Source: Shewanella kaireitica
Lineage (GTDB): Bacteria; Pseudomonadota; Gammaproteobacteria; Enterobacterales; Shewanellaceae
NCBI RefSeq assembly: GCF_023284045.1
Contig: NZ_JAKIKQ010000001.1
Coordinates: forward strand, 248,001 to 312,000
Length of the DNA stretch: 64,000 nucleotides
Direction: 5' to 3'
The notes beneath the pieces are model-generated. The model was not told the origin of the DNA and did no database searches. It was given only the letters and a program-made list of their open reading frames with translations. A program made the position numbers and the translations under genes. This document shows, piece after piece, positions 17,434-26,582 of the stretch; the stretch's first letter is position 1; each line of letters opens with the position of its first letter.

Positions 17434-18843
17434 ATGCAACAACAAATCATAAAGGGACGCTCGGGTTTAGTGCAGCAATCCTCTAGTCAAACCATCTCCT
17501 TAAAAGAAAAACTAGGTTATGCCTGTGGTGATGTCGCCTCTAACTTTTACTGGCGGGTGTTTGATGTTTTTCTATTTATTTTCTATACAGACGTGTTTGG
17601 CTTATCACCGGCCGTAGTCGGCACAATGATGTTGGTCACGCGAATTATTGATGCCTTTTCAGATCCTCTCATGGGCGCATTAGCGGATAGAACTAACACA
17701 CGTTTTGGAAAGTTCAGACCCTACCTTATATGGGGGATCTTGCCTATTGCCGCTGCGGGCATACTGACATTTACTGTCCCTGATTTAGATGAGCCGGGCA
17801 AAATTATTTGGGCTTACGCCACATACATTTTGATGATGCTGGCCTATACCTTTATCAATGTACCTTATGGTGCGCTACTCGGGGTTATCACCGCCGATAC
17901 TCAGTCTAGAACCGCGCTGACTAGCTTTCGCTTTATTGGCGCTTTTTCTGGCGGAACCTTGGTGGCTTATCTCACCCCTGAATTGGTGAGTTGGTTAGGT
18001 CATGGTGATGAGGCATTAGGCTGGCAATTAACCATGATGGTCTATGGGGTTGCGGCAGCGGTGTTATTTACAATTAGTTTTGCTACCACCACTGAGCGTA
18101 TTAGGCCAGCAGCGCATCAACAAACGCCTATCAGGCAAGATATTAAAGACCTATTTAGTAATCGCCCTTGGATAATCCTATTTTGCTTAGCGCTCATTAT
18201 CATGATGACAATCTCGCTGAGAGGCAGTACTGGCACCTTTTATTTTAAATATTACGCCGAGCGCGAAGATCTCATCGGCAGTTTTGCCATGGTGTATATG
18301 CTGGCCTTGGCGACGGGGGCTGCACTCACACCGTTATTGACTAAGTGGTTCGATAAGCGCCGTTTACTGCTTATTTTGATGACGGCTGTGACGCTGTTAT
18401 CGGCGCTATTTTATTTTGTACCTAAAGAGAGCATCGGCTTGATGTTCAGCTTACAGGTTTTGATAGGTTTGTGCTTGGGGCCAAAATCACCGTTGGTATT
18501 TTCAATGTATGCTGATACCGCTGATTATTCTGAATGGAAGAATAAACGTCGTGCCACGGCAATGATTTTCTCTGCCGCCTCTTTTGCACAAAAGCTTGGC
18601 GGTGCGTTAGCGGGCGGAATGATAGGTTGGTTGCTTGCATCGATGGGTTATGTTGCCAACCAAGTTCAAAGCGGTGAATCTCAACATGGCATTGTATTAT
18701 TGATGACTCTGCTACCCGCACTGTTCTCCTTGTTATCATTGGTGGTGATTCGAATGTATCCATTGGATGATGCAGCGCTGCAGCAGTTACAGCAGGAATT
18801 GATTGAGCGCCACCATGGGGAGTTCGAAGATGCCCGTGGTTAA
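17434..18843 (+). CDS. GPH-family sugar:cation symporter (probable cellobionate importer), 469 aa
   Basis: Twelve hydrophobic segments and the N-terminal signature KEKLGYACGDVASNFYW mark the glycoside-pentoside-hexuronide symporter family; DAFSDPLMGALADRTNTRFGKFRPY is the conserved loop 2-3 motif. It should import a disaccharide or sugar acid with Na+ or H+ through the inner membrane. The first ATG has AAGG directly adjacent, too close to be ideal; GTG at 17470 is an alternative that matches the family start better. First gene of the operon; the phosphorylase start overlaps its end by 14 bases. Substrate is inferred from the neighbours. Confidence 0.87.
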   Translation: MQQQIIKGRSGLVQQSSSQTISLKEKLGYACGDVASNFYWRVFDVFLFIFYTDVFGLSPAVVGTMMLVTRIIDAFSDPLMGALADRTNTRFGKFRPYLIWGILPIAAAGILTFTVPDLDEPGKIIWAYATYILMMLAYTFINVPYGALLGVITADTQSRTALTSFRFIGAFSGGTLVAYLTPELVSWLGHGDEALGWQLTMMVYGVAAAVLFTISFATTTERIRPAAHQQTPIRQDIKDLFSNRPWIILFCLALIIMMTISLRGSTGTFYFKYYAEREDLIGSFAMVYMLALATGAALTPLLTKWFDKRRLLLILMTAVTLLSALFYFVPKESIGLMFSLQVLIGLCLGPKSPLVFSMYADTADYSEWKNKRRATAMIFSAASFAQKLGGALAGGMIGWLLASMGYVANQVQSGESQHGIVLLMTLLPALFSLLSLVVIRMYPLDDAALQQLQQELIERHHGEFEDARG

Positions 18844-21235
18844 TGCTAACGCACCTCTTTTCTCTGTGAGCCAGCACAGTGTGCAGTTAAATAGCGCCAC
18901 CGAGATGCCCAAAGCTGCGGGCTTCTTGTGGAATAGACAGATGATGTTACATATGAATTGTCGCGGTTACGCTACCGCACAATTCATGCAGCCAGAACCG
19001 GCAAAATACAGCCATGGACCCATGCTAGAAGCTAAAACGTTTATGCAGCCTGAGCATAGTTATTTTGCGCATCATCCAGGGCGGTTTTTCTATATCAAAA
19101 ATGAAGATACTAACGAGCTTTTTTCCGTGCCTTATGAGCCAGTTCGATGTCGCTCGCAATCTTTTAGGTTTGTGCAAGCTAGCGCTGCAATAGCGTGGCA
19201 GGTCGAGTGTTTTGGCTTGTCGGTTTCAGTTGAAGTTAATTTGTCCGCGAGTGACCCGCTTGAGATGTGGCAGTTCGAGGTCAGAAACACTCGCAATAGC
19301 GCAGTTAATATCAGTATTTACCCGTATTTCTCGATTGGATACATGTCATGGATGAATCAGAGTGCATCTTTTGACTCTGCTATTAATGGCATTGTGGCGA
19401 CGAGTGTTACGCCTTATCAAAAGGTGGAGGATTATCCAAAGCAGAAGGGTTTTAAAGATCTAACCTTTTTAATTGCCGAGGATAAACCCGATAGCTGGAC
19501 AGCAAACCAAATTGGCTTTGAAGGAGAGGGCGGCTTGGCCAATCCCGACGGAATCAATACTCAGCTATTGGCCAGCAAAGTTAGCGCTTATGAGCCGCCA
19601 GTCGCGGTGATGCAGTATCGTCATCGGCTGCTACCAGATGAAATTAAACGGCATCGGTTTGTGTTTGGACCGGCGACTAATAAAACTGAGGTTAAGCAGA
19701 TCCTTCAACGCTATTTTGGTGAACCCAAAGCATTTTCTACGCAGCAACAGCGCTACACGGATTATATTGAGTCTGGTAAAGGTTGTTTAAATATTAATAG
19801 TGGTGATCCGCTGTTCGATCCGTTTTTTAATCAATGGTTGCCGCGGCAAATGTTTTATCACGGTGATGTCAATCGCTTGAGCACCGATCCACAAACACGT
19901 AATTTTCTGCAAGACAATATGGGCATGAGCTACATCAATCCTACTACTGCTCGGCAATCTTTTTTATTGGCGGTGTCGCAGCAGTTATTTTCAGGTGCGA
20001 TGCCCGATGGAGTGTTGCTAAGTGAAATTGCAGAGCTTAAATATATCAATCAAATTCCCCATACAGACCACTGTGTATGGCTGCCTATATGCGTGATCGC
20101 CTATCTCAATGAGACTGGAGATATTTCGCTGCTAGATGAGCAGGTTAAGTTTGCTGACAGTGAGCAAACCTTGAGTGTGCATCGCCATATTGAGTTGGCT
20201 TTAGGCTGGTTAATACAGCGTAGAGATAACCGTGGCCTTAGCTATATTGAACAAGGTGACTGGTGCGATCCAATGAATATGGTGGGTCATAAAGGGCGTG
20301 GAGTGTCTAGTTGGTTATCTTTGGCGACAGCATTTGCACTGCAGCAATGGGCTGAGATAAACCAAAGGTTAAATAAAGATAGCCAGCGTCTGCTCGCAAC
20401 TGCAACTGAAATTAATGCTGCGGTGAATCAACATTGCTGGGATCAAGACTGGTTTGCTAGGGGAATAACCGATGACAATGTTGTCTTTGGTGTTAAGGCT
20501 GATGCAGAAGGTTCTATCTACCTTAACCCGCAAAGCTGGGCACTAATGAGTAAGGCAGTTGATGCCGAGCAAACCACGAAAATACTTGCTGCCGTTGAGA
20601 AACAGTTGATGACGCCCTATGGTCCTATGATGTTGGCCCCGGCCTACACTGCAATGCGTGAAGATGTGGGGCGGCTAACGCAAAAATATCCAGGCTCAGC
20701 TGAGAACGGCAGTGTTTATAATCATGCAGCGGTATTTTATGCCTATAGCTTATGCTTGATTGACGAGCATCAAAAGGCGTTTGAGATCCTAATGAAAATG
20801 CTGCCTAGTCAGCAAGACGCGTTTATTCGAGGCCAGTTACCTACTTTTATCCCAAACTATTATCGCGGCGCATTTTTTCAAAATCCTCAACAAGCAGGCC
20901 GTAGCAGCCAGCTGTTTAATACCGGTACTTTGGCTTGGTATTACCGCTGCATTGTGGAAGAGATCGTCGGGGTGAAAGGTGAGTTAGGTTGTTTGGTTAT
21001 AGAGCCGCATCTTCCAAAAGAGTGGCCGAAAGTAGAACTGCGACGAATGTTTAATGGGATAGAGCTGCATCTCAAAATTGAGCAAGCTGCGGTTGAGCAA
21101 ATGAGCATTAAGGTGAATGGTGAGCAGATTTACGGTAATCGTTTACAAGGGCTGGTCGAAAATAAAAGTTACCAAGTGGAAGTGCTGGTCCCAAAGACTG
21201 CTGCGCAGCAAAATGCTGTCATGGAGGCTGTATGA
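18830..21235 (+). CDS. GH94 phosphorylase, probable cellobionic acid phosphorylase, 801 aa
   Basis: Start ATG 18830 is chosen because GGGGAG lies seven bases upstream; longer readings from 18803 or 18815 lack this. The protein has the GH94 layout: N-terminal beta-sandwich (about 1-290), linker, (alpha/alpha)6 barrel with DNMGMSYINPTTARQSF, HTDHCVWLP and EQGDWCDPMNMVG (Asp477, likely general acid), and a C-terminal sheet domain. GH94 enzymes cleave beta-linked disaccharides with phosphate to release alpha-glucose 1-phosphate. The motifs resemble cellobionic acid phosphorylase as I remember it. The neighbouring gluconokinase-like gene supports this, since that enzyme would release gluconate. 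Cellobiose or another aldonate remains possible. Its stop overlaps the kinase start by four bases. Confidence 0.82.
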   Translation: MPVVNANAPLFSVSQHSVQLNSATEMPKAAGFLWNRQMMLHMNCRGYATAQFMQPEPAKYSHGPMLEAKTFMQPEHSYFAHHPGRFFYIKNEDTNELFSVPYEPVRCRSQSFRFVQASAAIAWQVECFGLSVSVEVNLSASDPLEMWQFEVRNTRNSAVNISIYPYFSIGYMSWMNQSASFDSAINGIVATSVTPYQKVEDYPKQKGFKDLTFLIAEDKPDSWTANQIGFEGEGGLANPDGINTQLLASKVSAYEPPVAVMQYRHRLLPDEIKRHRFVFGPATNKTEVKQILQRYFGEPKAFSTQQQRYTDYIESGKGCLNINSGDPLFDPFFNQWLPRQMFYHGDVNRLSTDPQTRNFLQDNMGMSYINPTTARQSFLLAVSQQLFSGAMPDGVLLSEIAELKYINQIPHTDHCVWLPICVIAYLNETGDISLLDEQVKFADSEQTLSVHRHIELALGWLIQRRDNRGLSYIEQGDWCDPMNMVGHKGRGVSSWLSLATAFALQQWAEINQRLNKDSQRLLATATEINAAVNQHCWDQDWFARGITDDNVVFGVKADAEGSIYLNPQSWALMSKAVDAEQTTKILAAVEKQLMTPYGPMMLAPAYTAMREDVGRLTQKYPGSAENGSVYNHAAVFYAYSLCLIDEHQKAFEILMKMLPSQQDAFIRGQLPTFIPNYYRGAFFQNPQQAGRSSQLFNTGTLAWYYRCIVEEIVGVKGELGCLVIEPHLPKEWPKVELRRMFNGIELHLKIEQAAVEQMSIKVNGEQIYGNRLQGLVENKSYQVEVLVPKTAAQQNAVMEAV

Positions 21236-21774
21236 ATACCAGCTCCGCACTGCCGCAATTGATTATAGTAATGGGCGTTAGTGGTTGCGGTAAATCAACA
21301 CTAGCGCGGCGACTTGCAAACGTATTGGCTGCTCAATTTATTGAGGCTGATGATTTTCATAGTGCTGCAGCTAAGGCCTGCATGGCACAAGGTATTGCGC
21401 TAACTGATGAGCAGAGGCAGCCGTGGATTGGCAGGCTTTTGCATCAGGTTAATAACCTGACTGAGCTGCAAACGACTGTTTTGGCATTTTCTGGACTCAA
21501 AAGATCACATCGAGATTGTTTTAGGGCGCTCGGTTATCGCACGCTGTTTATCTGGTTAGCCGTCGATGAAATTGAGGTTTTACAGCGGCTCAGCAATCGC
21601 AAAGATCACTTTTTTCCAGCTTCATTATTGAAAAGCCAGCTTAGCGCGTTGGAGCAGCCGACAGATGAGCTCGATGTTTTAATACTGTGTCAGAATGAGA
21701 ATATCGAAGAGCAAATAGTACGGCTCTTAAAAGTATTTTCAGTAAAGGTTATCGATAACAAGCTTGGAGTATAA
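21232..21774 (+). CDS. Gluconokinase-family kinase, 180 aa
   Basis: P-loop GVSGCGKST at 15-23, then EADDFHSAAAKACMAQGIALTDEQRQPWI in place of the gluconokinase block GDD-H-N--KM--G-PL-D-DR-PWL, and SGLKRSHRD matching the (C)SALKR-YRD motif. The family phosphorylates gluconate to 6-phosphogluconate, feeding Entner-Doudoroff or pentose phosphate reactions. Several usually conserved residues differ (Asn to Lys in the substrate loop), so a related substrate is possible. The start overlaps the phosphorylase stop (ATGA), with GGAGG just upstream, which indicates translational coupling. Confidence 0.83.
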   Translation: MNTSSALPQLIIVMGVSGCGKSTLARRLANVLAAQFIEADDFHSAAAKACMAQGIALTDEQRQPWIGRLLHQVNNLTELQTTVLAFSGLKRSHRDCFRALGYRTLFIWLAVDEIEVLQRLSNRKDHFFPASLLKSQLSALEQPTDELDVLILCQNENIEEQIVRLLKVFSVKVIDNKLGV

Positions 21775-21777
21775 ACA

Positions 21778-22551
21778 ATGATCTCGTCAGATAAATACTT
21801 AAATCCATGGTTGCCACTGGCGCTATTGCTGACTACATCAATAACTAGTTTTGCCTATGAAGCGCCTTTTGCTGTGAATGAGCCGATAATTGATGCGGTT
21901 GCTAATGAGTCTATTTGGCAGCAAGCCAAATGGTACAATATTGATCAGCTTATTTTGGGGAAACCGCCTAGCCATGATGACTTTAGCGGGCGTTTTAAGC
22001 TCGCATGGACTGAAGAGCACTTGTATTTATTGGTGGAGATCACTGACGATATTTTGTTTGATCAACATGCTGATCCTTTGAAGAGTTACTGGGACGATGA
22101 TTGCCTAGAAATTTTTATTGATGAAGACCATTCTGGTGGTGAACACCAGTTTAACTTTAACGCCTTTGCTTATCATATCGCACTGGATAACCAAGCTGTT
22201 GATATCGGCCCGAATTATCAAGATGGCCAAATGCAATTTTTGTTGTTAAATCAGCATGTAGAAAGTCGCTGGCAACGGCAAAGTACAGCTGATAATAGGA
22301 TTGTTTGGGAGGTTAGCATAGAGGTGCATGATGCTAGCTTTTCAGTGAGTGGAGTAAACAACTCTAGAGTCAGCTTAACAGATGGAAAAACCATGGGCTT
22401 TATGTTGGCTTACTGTGACAATGATGGCTCAAAAGAGCGGGAACATTTTATTGGTTCTGAGGCCATTAAAGCGGTCAATGGCGACAAAAACCTCGGCTAC
22501 AAGAATGCTGATGTGTTTGGCGAACTAAAGCTATTGAAAGCGGTGCCATAG
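21778..22551 (+). CDS. Exported CBM9-type carbohydrate-binding protein, 257 aa
   Basis: Hydrophobic signal peptide (about 1-26). The remainder is a single carbohydrate-binding module family 9-like beta-sandwich: EPIIDAVANESIWQQAKW at the start, a Trp/Asp-rich strand YWDDDCLEIFIDEDHSG near 105-120, and RIVWEVSIEV later. Such modules bind sugar ends; in bacteria they also occur alone as periplasmic proteins. GGAG lies eight bases before ATG; the gap to the kinase is three bases. It may capture the operon substrate or an oligosaccharide in the periplasm. No catalytic module is attached. Confidence 0.78.
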   Translation: MISSDKYLNPWLPLALLLTTSITSFAYEAPFAVNEPIIDAVANESIWQQAKWYNIDQLILGKPPSHDDFSGRFKLAWTEEHLYLLVEITDDILFDQHADPLKSYWDDDCLEIFIDEDHSGGEHQFNFNAFAYHIALDNQAVDIGPNYQDGQMQFLLLNQHVESRWQRQSTADNRIVWEVSIEVHDASFSVSGVNNSRVSLTDGKTMGFMLAYCDNDGSKEREHFIGSEAIKAVNGDKNLGYKNADVFGELKLLKAVP

Positions 22552-22554
22552 CAA

Positions 22555-22586
22555 AAGTGCATTGCTAGACAGCTAGCAATGCACTT
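22555..22586. terminator. Hairpin at the end of the cellobionate operon
   Basis: AAGTGCATTGCTAG-ACAG-CTAGCAATGCACTT, a perfect 14-bp stem. The T-tract is weak on both strands (TTAAAA / TTTTGC). It sits between two convergent genes and probably ends both transcripts. Confidence 0.75.
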
Positions 22587-22618
22587 AAAAATAAATGAAA
22601 TGACCACAGTGTTACGGC

Positions 22619-23722
22619 TTACTTGCCTTTGTAACTAATGCGATAGATAGCATTAGCCGCATCATCAGAGATCAATAATGAACCATCATTTAGGGTCAAC
22701 ACTGCAGCGGGTCTACCCCAACTCTGCTCTCCTTGCAGCCAACCTGAGGCGAACACATCTGTGTGCGCGACTTGGTTACCATCAAGCTTCACATTAACAA
22801 TACGGTAGCCCACTTTACTGCTGCGATTCCAAGAGCCGTGCTCCGCAATAAAGATACTGTTTTTGTAGCTTGCTGGGAATTGTTTGCCCTGATAAAACTC
22901 CATACCTAATGCGGCCACATGGGCGCCAAGGTTAAGCGTTGGTGGCTGGTTGTTAATACTACTGGCTTTCTTACCAAACTCAGGGTCGAGAATATCGGCG
23001 TTATGTATATAGGGAAAACCAAAATGTTGTCCCTCTTTAGTCACATGGTTGAGTTCATCATCGGGTAGATCATCGCCCATCATGTCGCGGCCATTATCGG
23101 TAAACCATAATTCGCCAGTGTGTGGGTGAAAATCAAAACCGACACTGTTGCGAACTCCATTAGCCACAGTACTGACTTGCTTAGTGTCAACATTGAGTTT
23201 AATGATACTGGCAAAAGGAGCGGCACTTTCACACACATTGCAGGGCGCGCCAACGGGGATATAAAGCAAACCGTCAGGACCAAAGCGGATGAATTTCCAG
23301 CCATGATGTGACTTATTAGGCAGCTTGTCATACACCAATTCTGGCTCTGGTATTTTAGGCAGGCTTGCTTCTATATCACGGTAACGCCAAATCTTATCCA
23401 CCTCAGCGACATACAAATCGCCTTGGTGAAAAGTAATCCCTGATGGCAGAAAAAGATCGCTGGCTACTTCAAACATCACATCAGCTTGGCCGTCATTGTT
23501 ACTGTCTATTAGCGCATGGACTTTGCCTGCTTTGCGGCTACCAACAAACAGTGTGCCTTTATCTCCAAGAGCCATCTGCCGTGCATTTGGTACATTGGCT
23601 GCGTAGGTGGATATTTCAAATCCCGCAGGGACGGTTATTTTATCAATTGGTAGCGCTGCATTTGCGATTGAGGGCAGTAGTAAACTCATTGAAACGGTCA
23701 GTTGTTTTAGCACAGGCTTCAT
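22619..23722 (-). CDS. PQQ-dependent sugar dehydrogenase family, periplasmic, 367 aa
   Basis: Signal peptide 1-22 (ending SIANA), then a six-bladed beta-propeller with the soluble glucose/sorbosone dehydrogenase pattern: PNARQMALGDKGTLFVGSR, HHGWKFIRFGPDGLLYIPVG, ELWFTDNGRDMMGDDLPDDELN and SWNRSSKVGYRIV. It includes the GAPCNVCES Cys pair seen in many members. These enzymes oxidise aldoses to lactones in the periplasm using PQQ. No PQQ synthesis genes are seen here, so cofactor supply is unknown. It is convergent with the cellobionate operon; oxidation of cellobiose or glucose would produce the operon's presumed substrates, but that link is an inference. Confidence 0.82.
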   Translation of the reverse strand: MKPVLKQLTVSMSLLLPSIANAALPIDKITVPAGFEISTYAANVPNARQMALGDKGTLFVGSRKAGKVHALIDSNNDGQADVMFEVASDLFLPSGITFHQGDLYVAEVDKIWRYRDIEASLPKIPEPELVYDKLPNKSHHGWKFIRFGPDGLLYIPVGAPCNVCESAAPFASIIKLNVDTKQVSTVANGVRNSVGFDFHPHTGELWFTDNGRDMMGDDLPDDELNHVTKEGQHFGFPYIHNADILDPEFGKKASSINNQPPTLNLGAHVAALGMEFYQGKQFPASYKNSIFIAEHGSWNRSSKVGYRIVNVKLDGNQVAHTDVFASGWLQGEQSWGRPAAVLTLNDGSLLISDDAANAIYRISYKGK

Positions 23723-24044
23723 CCTTGTTATTGTTATCTTTCCATAATAGGGCTAAGTGGCAACAGATGAAAAGTACCTGTTCGATCACAACCCTTATTT
23801 TATCTAGCTAATGCGCTTTAGTTACTGCTGAGTGGGTCGCCAATTAGTGTAAAGGTAATATATACATCCAATTTGCAATATAATTACTCGCTAATGCTAA
23901 TAATGGTTAGTAGATTTGTCTTTTTACGATAAAATAACTGATTAATTACCTGTAAATGTTGGCCTTTCAAGAATAATCTGGCAGGTTATATCTTGTAGTC
24001 TGAATTTTGAGCTGATATTTGGTAGTCACTAGGTGGAGCGTTGA
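23723..24044. other. 322-bp divergent intergenic region
   Basis: AT-rich, must contain promoters for the sugar dehydrogenase and the GGDEF/EAL gene. No specific operator or RNA recognised. Confidence 0.4.
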
Positions 24045-26582
24045 ATGATAGAGATTGATGTCTCAGATACTCAACAAGTTCAGTGGGGAAGCTCCATTGA
24101 GATGCTTGCGCGTGTTTCTAGTTGTGGGGTTGCGCTATTAAGGATGGGCCATGATGGCTGTTTTGATGTGCTTTGTGCAACAAGGGTGAGTGACTCTTGT
24201 TTAGACCGCCTCTGTCAAAATTGCACTCAACAAACTTTTTTGAACTCAAAGCCATCAAGCTCTGCAATCCCCTTAAACCCGCAAAAAGTGATTAGACCTA
24301 TTGCGGCCAATGACCAATATTTTGAAATTGATTTAAGCTGCTCAATGCCTATCTATTGGCCTTCACAGGCGCTATTCGGCTATCTCTGTATTATCCTAGA
24401 AAAACCTCAAGCAGCTGCCACTTTAAGTAAGGCTGATTTAAGACTATTGCTCAAACAGTCTGCCGATAGCATGGAGTTGGATCTAAGCAAGCTTTACCGT
24501 GATTATATTAAGGGGATTCAACGTAGTGGAGACAAGCAGCAGAAGGTGAGTTTGCAGCAATTTATCGACGCAATGAAAGAGCATGTGTGGATGAAGGATG
24601 CTGATGGCCGCTATATTATCGTTAACCAAAGCGTCGAGATAGCCTGGGAGCTATCAAGTGAACAGATCCTTGAACATACCGATGAAGAGTTGTTTCCCCC
24701 ACAACTGGCGCAGCAGTTTATTGAAGGCGATAAAGAGTCCATCACCAAAGGCGTGCAAGTCACGGCGGGTGAGTGCAAAGGGCTGGATATTGGTAATGTC
24801 GAATCTTGGTTAGAGACCACTAAAGTGCCTGTTGTCAGTGAGGCTGGAGAGCTTTCCGGTATTATCGGGATCTCCCGTAATATCTCGACACATAAAGCGG
24901 CGCAAGATCAACTCGAACTCGCATCTCGGGTATTTGAAAACTCGGTTGAAGGGGTGTTAATCACCGATGTCGATGGCATCATTATTGATGCCCATGGTGC
25001 TTATACTGAGATTACCGGCTTTGAAAAAAGCGAGTTAATTGGCCAAAATCCACGGGTGTTTAGCTCCGGTCGTCATGATAAGGCTTTTTTTGAGTCACTG
25101 TGGCAATCTTTGCTGATGACAGGAAGATGGCACGGAGAAATTTGGAATCGGCGTAAGAATGGTGCGGTATTCCCACAACTATTAACCATTAGCGCAGTTT
25201 ATGGTGATGAACATCAGATCCGCTATTTTGTTGCCGTGTTTGCTGATTTATCGACCCAGAAAAAGAATGAGGCAGAACTCGCCCAATTAGCCTTCCATGA
25301 TCCGTTAACTAAGTTACCTAACCGGATGGCGGTTACTTCTCGCTTAGAACAAGAGATCAGATTGGCAAACCGCAGCGAATATCAGTTAGGTGTTATTTAC
25401 ATCGACGTAGATCTGTTCAAACAAGTTAACGAGAGTTTTGGTCATGTTATTGGTGACGAGGTGCTGGTTGAGTTAAGTCAGCGTTTAACGTTAGCTATAG
25501 GCAGCCTGGCAACCATCGCACGCCTTGGCGGTGATGAGTTTGCAGTAATATTACCTAATATTGAAAGCAACGATATGCTATTGCTGCGGCTCAGTAAACT
25601 GCAGCAGATTTTTGAACGGCCCTTTATGCTAGGTGAACATGCGCCTGTGAGGCTTACCGCAAGCATGGGGGTTGCCCTCTACCCCCAAGATGGTCGTGAC
25701 TCGAGTACATTATTGGTTAATGCTGATGCGGCTATGCACAGAGCCAAACAAGATGGCCGTAATAACTACGCTTTTTATACTCAGTCTTTGACGTATGAAT
25801 CGGTCGCCCACCTTAAGTTACAAAGTGCGCTGCATGATGCGCTGGCTCAAGAAGCTTTTTACTTGGTTTATCAGCCAAAAGTTGATTGTCAGACGAAGGC
25901 GTTAAGCGGTTTTGAAGCACTACTTCGCTGGAACGATCCGCTTTTAGGTAGTATTTCTCCGGCTATTTTTATACCTGTTGCAGAGAAGATAGGTCTTATT
26001 CAGGAAATTGGACGTTGGGTATTACAGCAAGCATGTGAACAGGGGGTTAGTTGGCTGGCTGAGGGTAAAGATTTTGGCCGTATCGCGGTCAATGTTGCTG
26101 GGCCGCAGCTGCAACGACGCACCTTTGTCAATGAAGTCGCCGATGTGCTTAAGGCGACTGGATTGCCAGCAAATCGTCTTGAATTAGAGGTGACAGAAAG
26201 TTGTATGATGTCAGATCCTGAATCGGTTGGGCGTGATCTTGTCTTGCTGGCGGATATGGGAATTATGCTTTCAATTGACGACTTTGGTACCGGCTACTCT
26301 TCGCTTAATTACCTTAAAAAATTACCGATAAATAAGCTGAAAATCGATCAAGGCTTTGTCAGAGATATCCCTGAGGATGCCAATAATACCGCTATCGCTA
26401 AGGCGGTTATTGCATTGGGTCGCTCTCTTAACTTGAAGGTGATCGCAGAAGGGGTTGAAACGCCCGAGCAAGCAAAGTTTTTTGCCGACAATGGCTGCGA
26501 TGAAGCCCAAGGTTATTTGTTCAGTAGACCTAAAGCTGCATCTGAATTGGAACACTTTTTTAAAATACCATATTGCGCCTAA
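24045..26582 (+). CDS. Cyclic-di-GMP turnover protein: GAF-like, PAS, PAS, GGDEF, EAL, 845 aa
   Basis: Order along the protein: GAF-like N-terminus (about 20-150), PAS 1 (about 165-285), PAS 2 (about 290-410), GGDEF (about 415-580) and EAL (about 590-840). The diguanylate cyclase site is intact (RLGGDEFAVIL). The phosphodiesterase domain keeps FEALLRW, the DDFGTGYSSL loop and EGVETPEQ. Both catalytic domains therefore look active; such hybrids usually favour one activity depending on PAS input. No membrane segment is seen, so it is cytoplasmic. GGTGGAG lies before the ATG. The stop overlaps the convergent pseudouridine synthase stop by four bases. The signal sensed is unknown. Confidence 0.92.
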   Translation: MIEIDVSDTQQVQWGSSIEMLARVSSCGVALLRMGHDGCFDVLCATRVSDSCLDRLCQNCTQQTFLNSKPSSSAIPLNPQKVIRPIAANDQYFEIDLSCSMPIYWPSQALFGYLCIILEKPQAAATLSKADLRLLLKQSADSMELDLSKLYRDYIKGIQRSGDKQQKVSLQQFIDAMKEHVWMKDADGRYIIVNQSVEIAWELSSEQILEHTDEELFPPQLAQQFIEGDKESITKGVQVTAGECKGLDIGNVESWLETTKVPVVSEAGELSGIIGISRNISTHKAAQDQLELASRVFENSVEGVLITDVDGIIIDAHGAYTEITGFEKSELIGQNPRVFSSGRHDKAFFESLWQSLLMTGRWHGEIWNRRKNGAVFPQLLTISAVYGDEHQIRYFVAVFADLSTQKKNEAELAQLAFHDPLTKLPNRMAVTSRLEQEIRLANRSEYQLGVIYIDVDLFKQVNESFGHVIGDEVLVELSQRLTLAIGSLATIARLGGDEFAVILPNIESNDMLLLRLSKLQQIFERPFMLGEHAPVRLTASMGVALYPQDGRDSSTLLVNADAAMHRAKQDGRNNYAFYTQSLTYESVAHLKLQSALHDALAQEAFYLVYQPKVDCQTKALSGFEALLRWNDPLLGSISPAIFIPVAEKIGLIQEIGRWVLQQACEQGVSWLAEGKDFGRIAVNVAGPQLQRRTFVNEVADVLKATGLPANRLELEVTESCMMSDPESVGRDLVLLADMGIMLSIDDFGTGYSSLNYLKKLPINKLKIDQGFVRDIPEDANNTAIAKAVIALGRSLNLKVIAEGVETPEQAKFFADNGCDEAQGYLFSRPKAASELEHFFKIPYCA

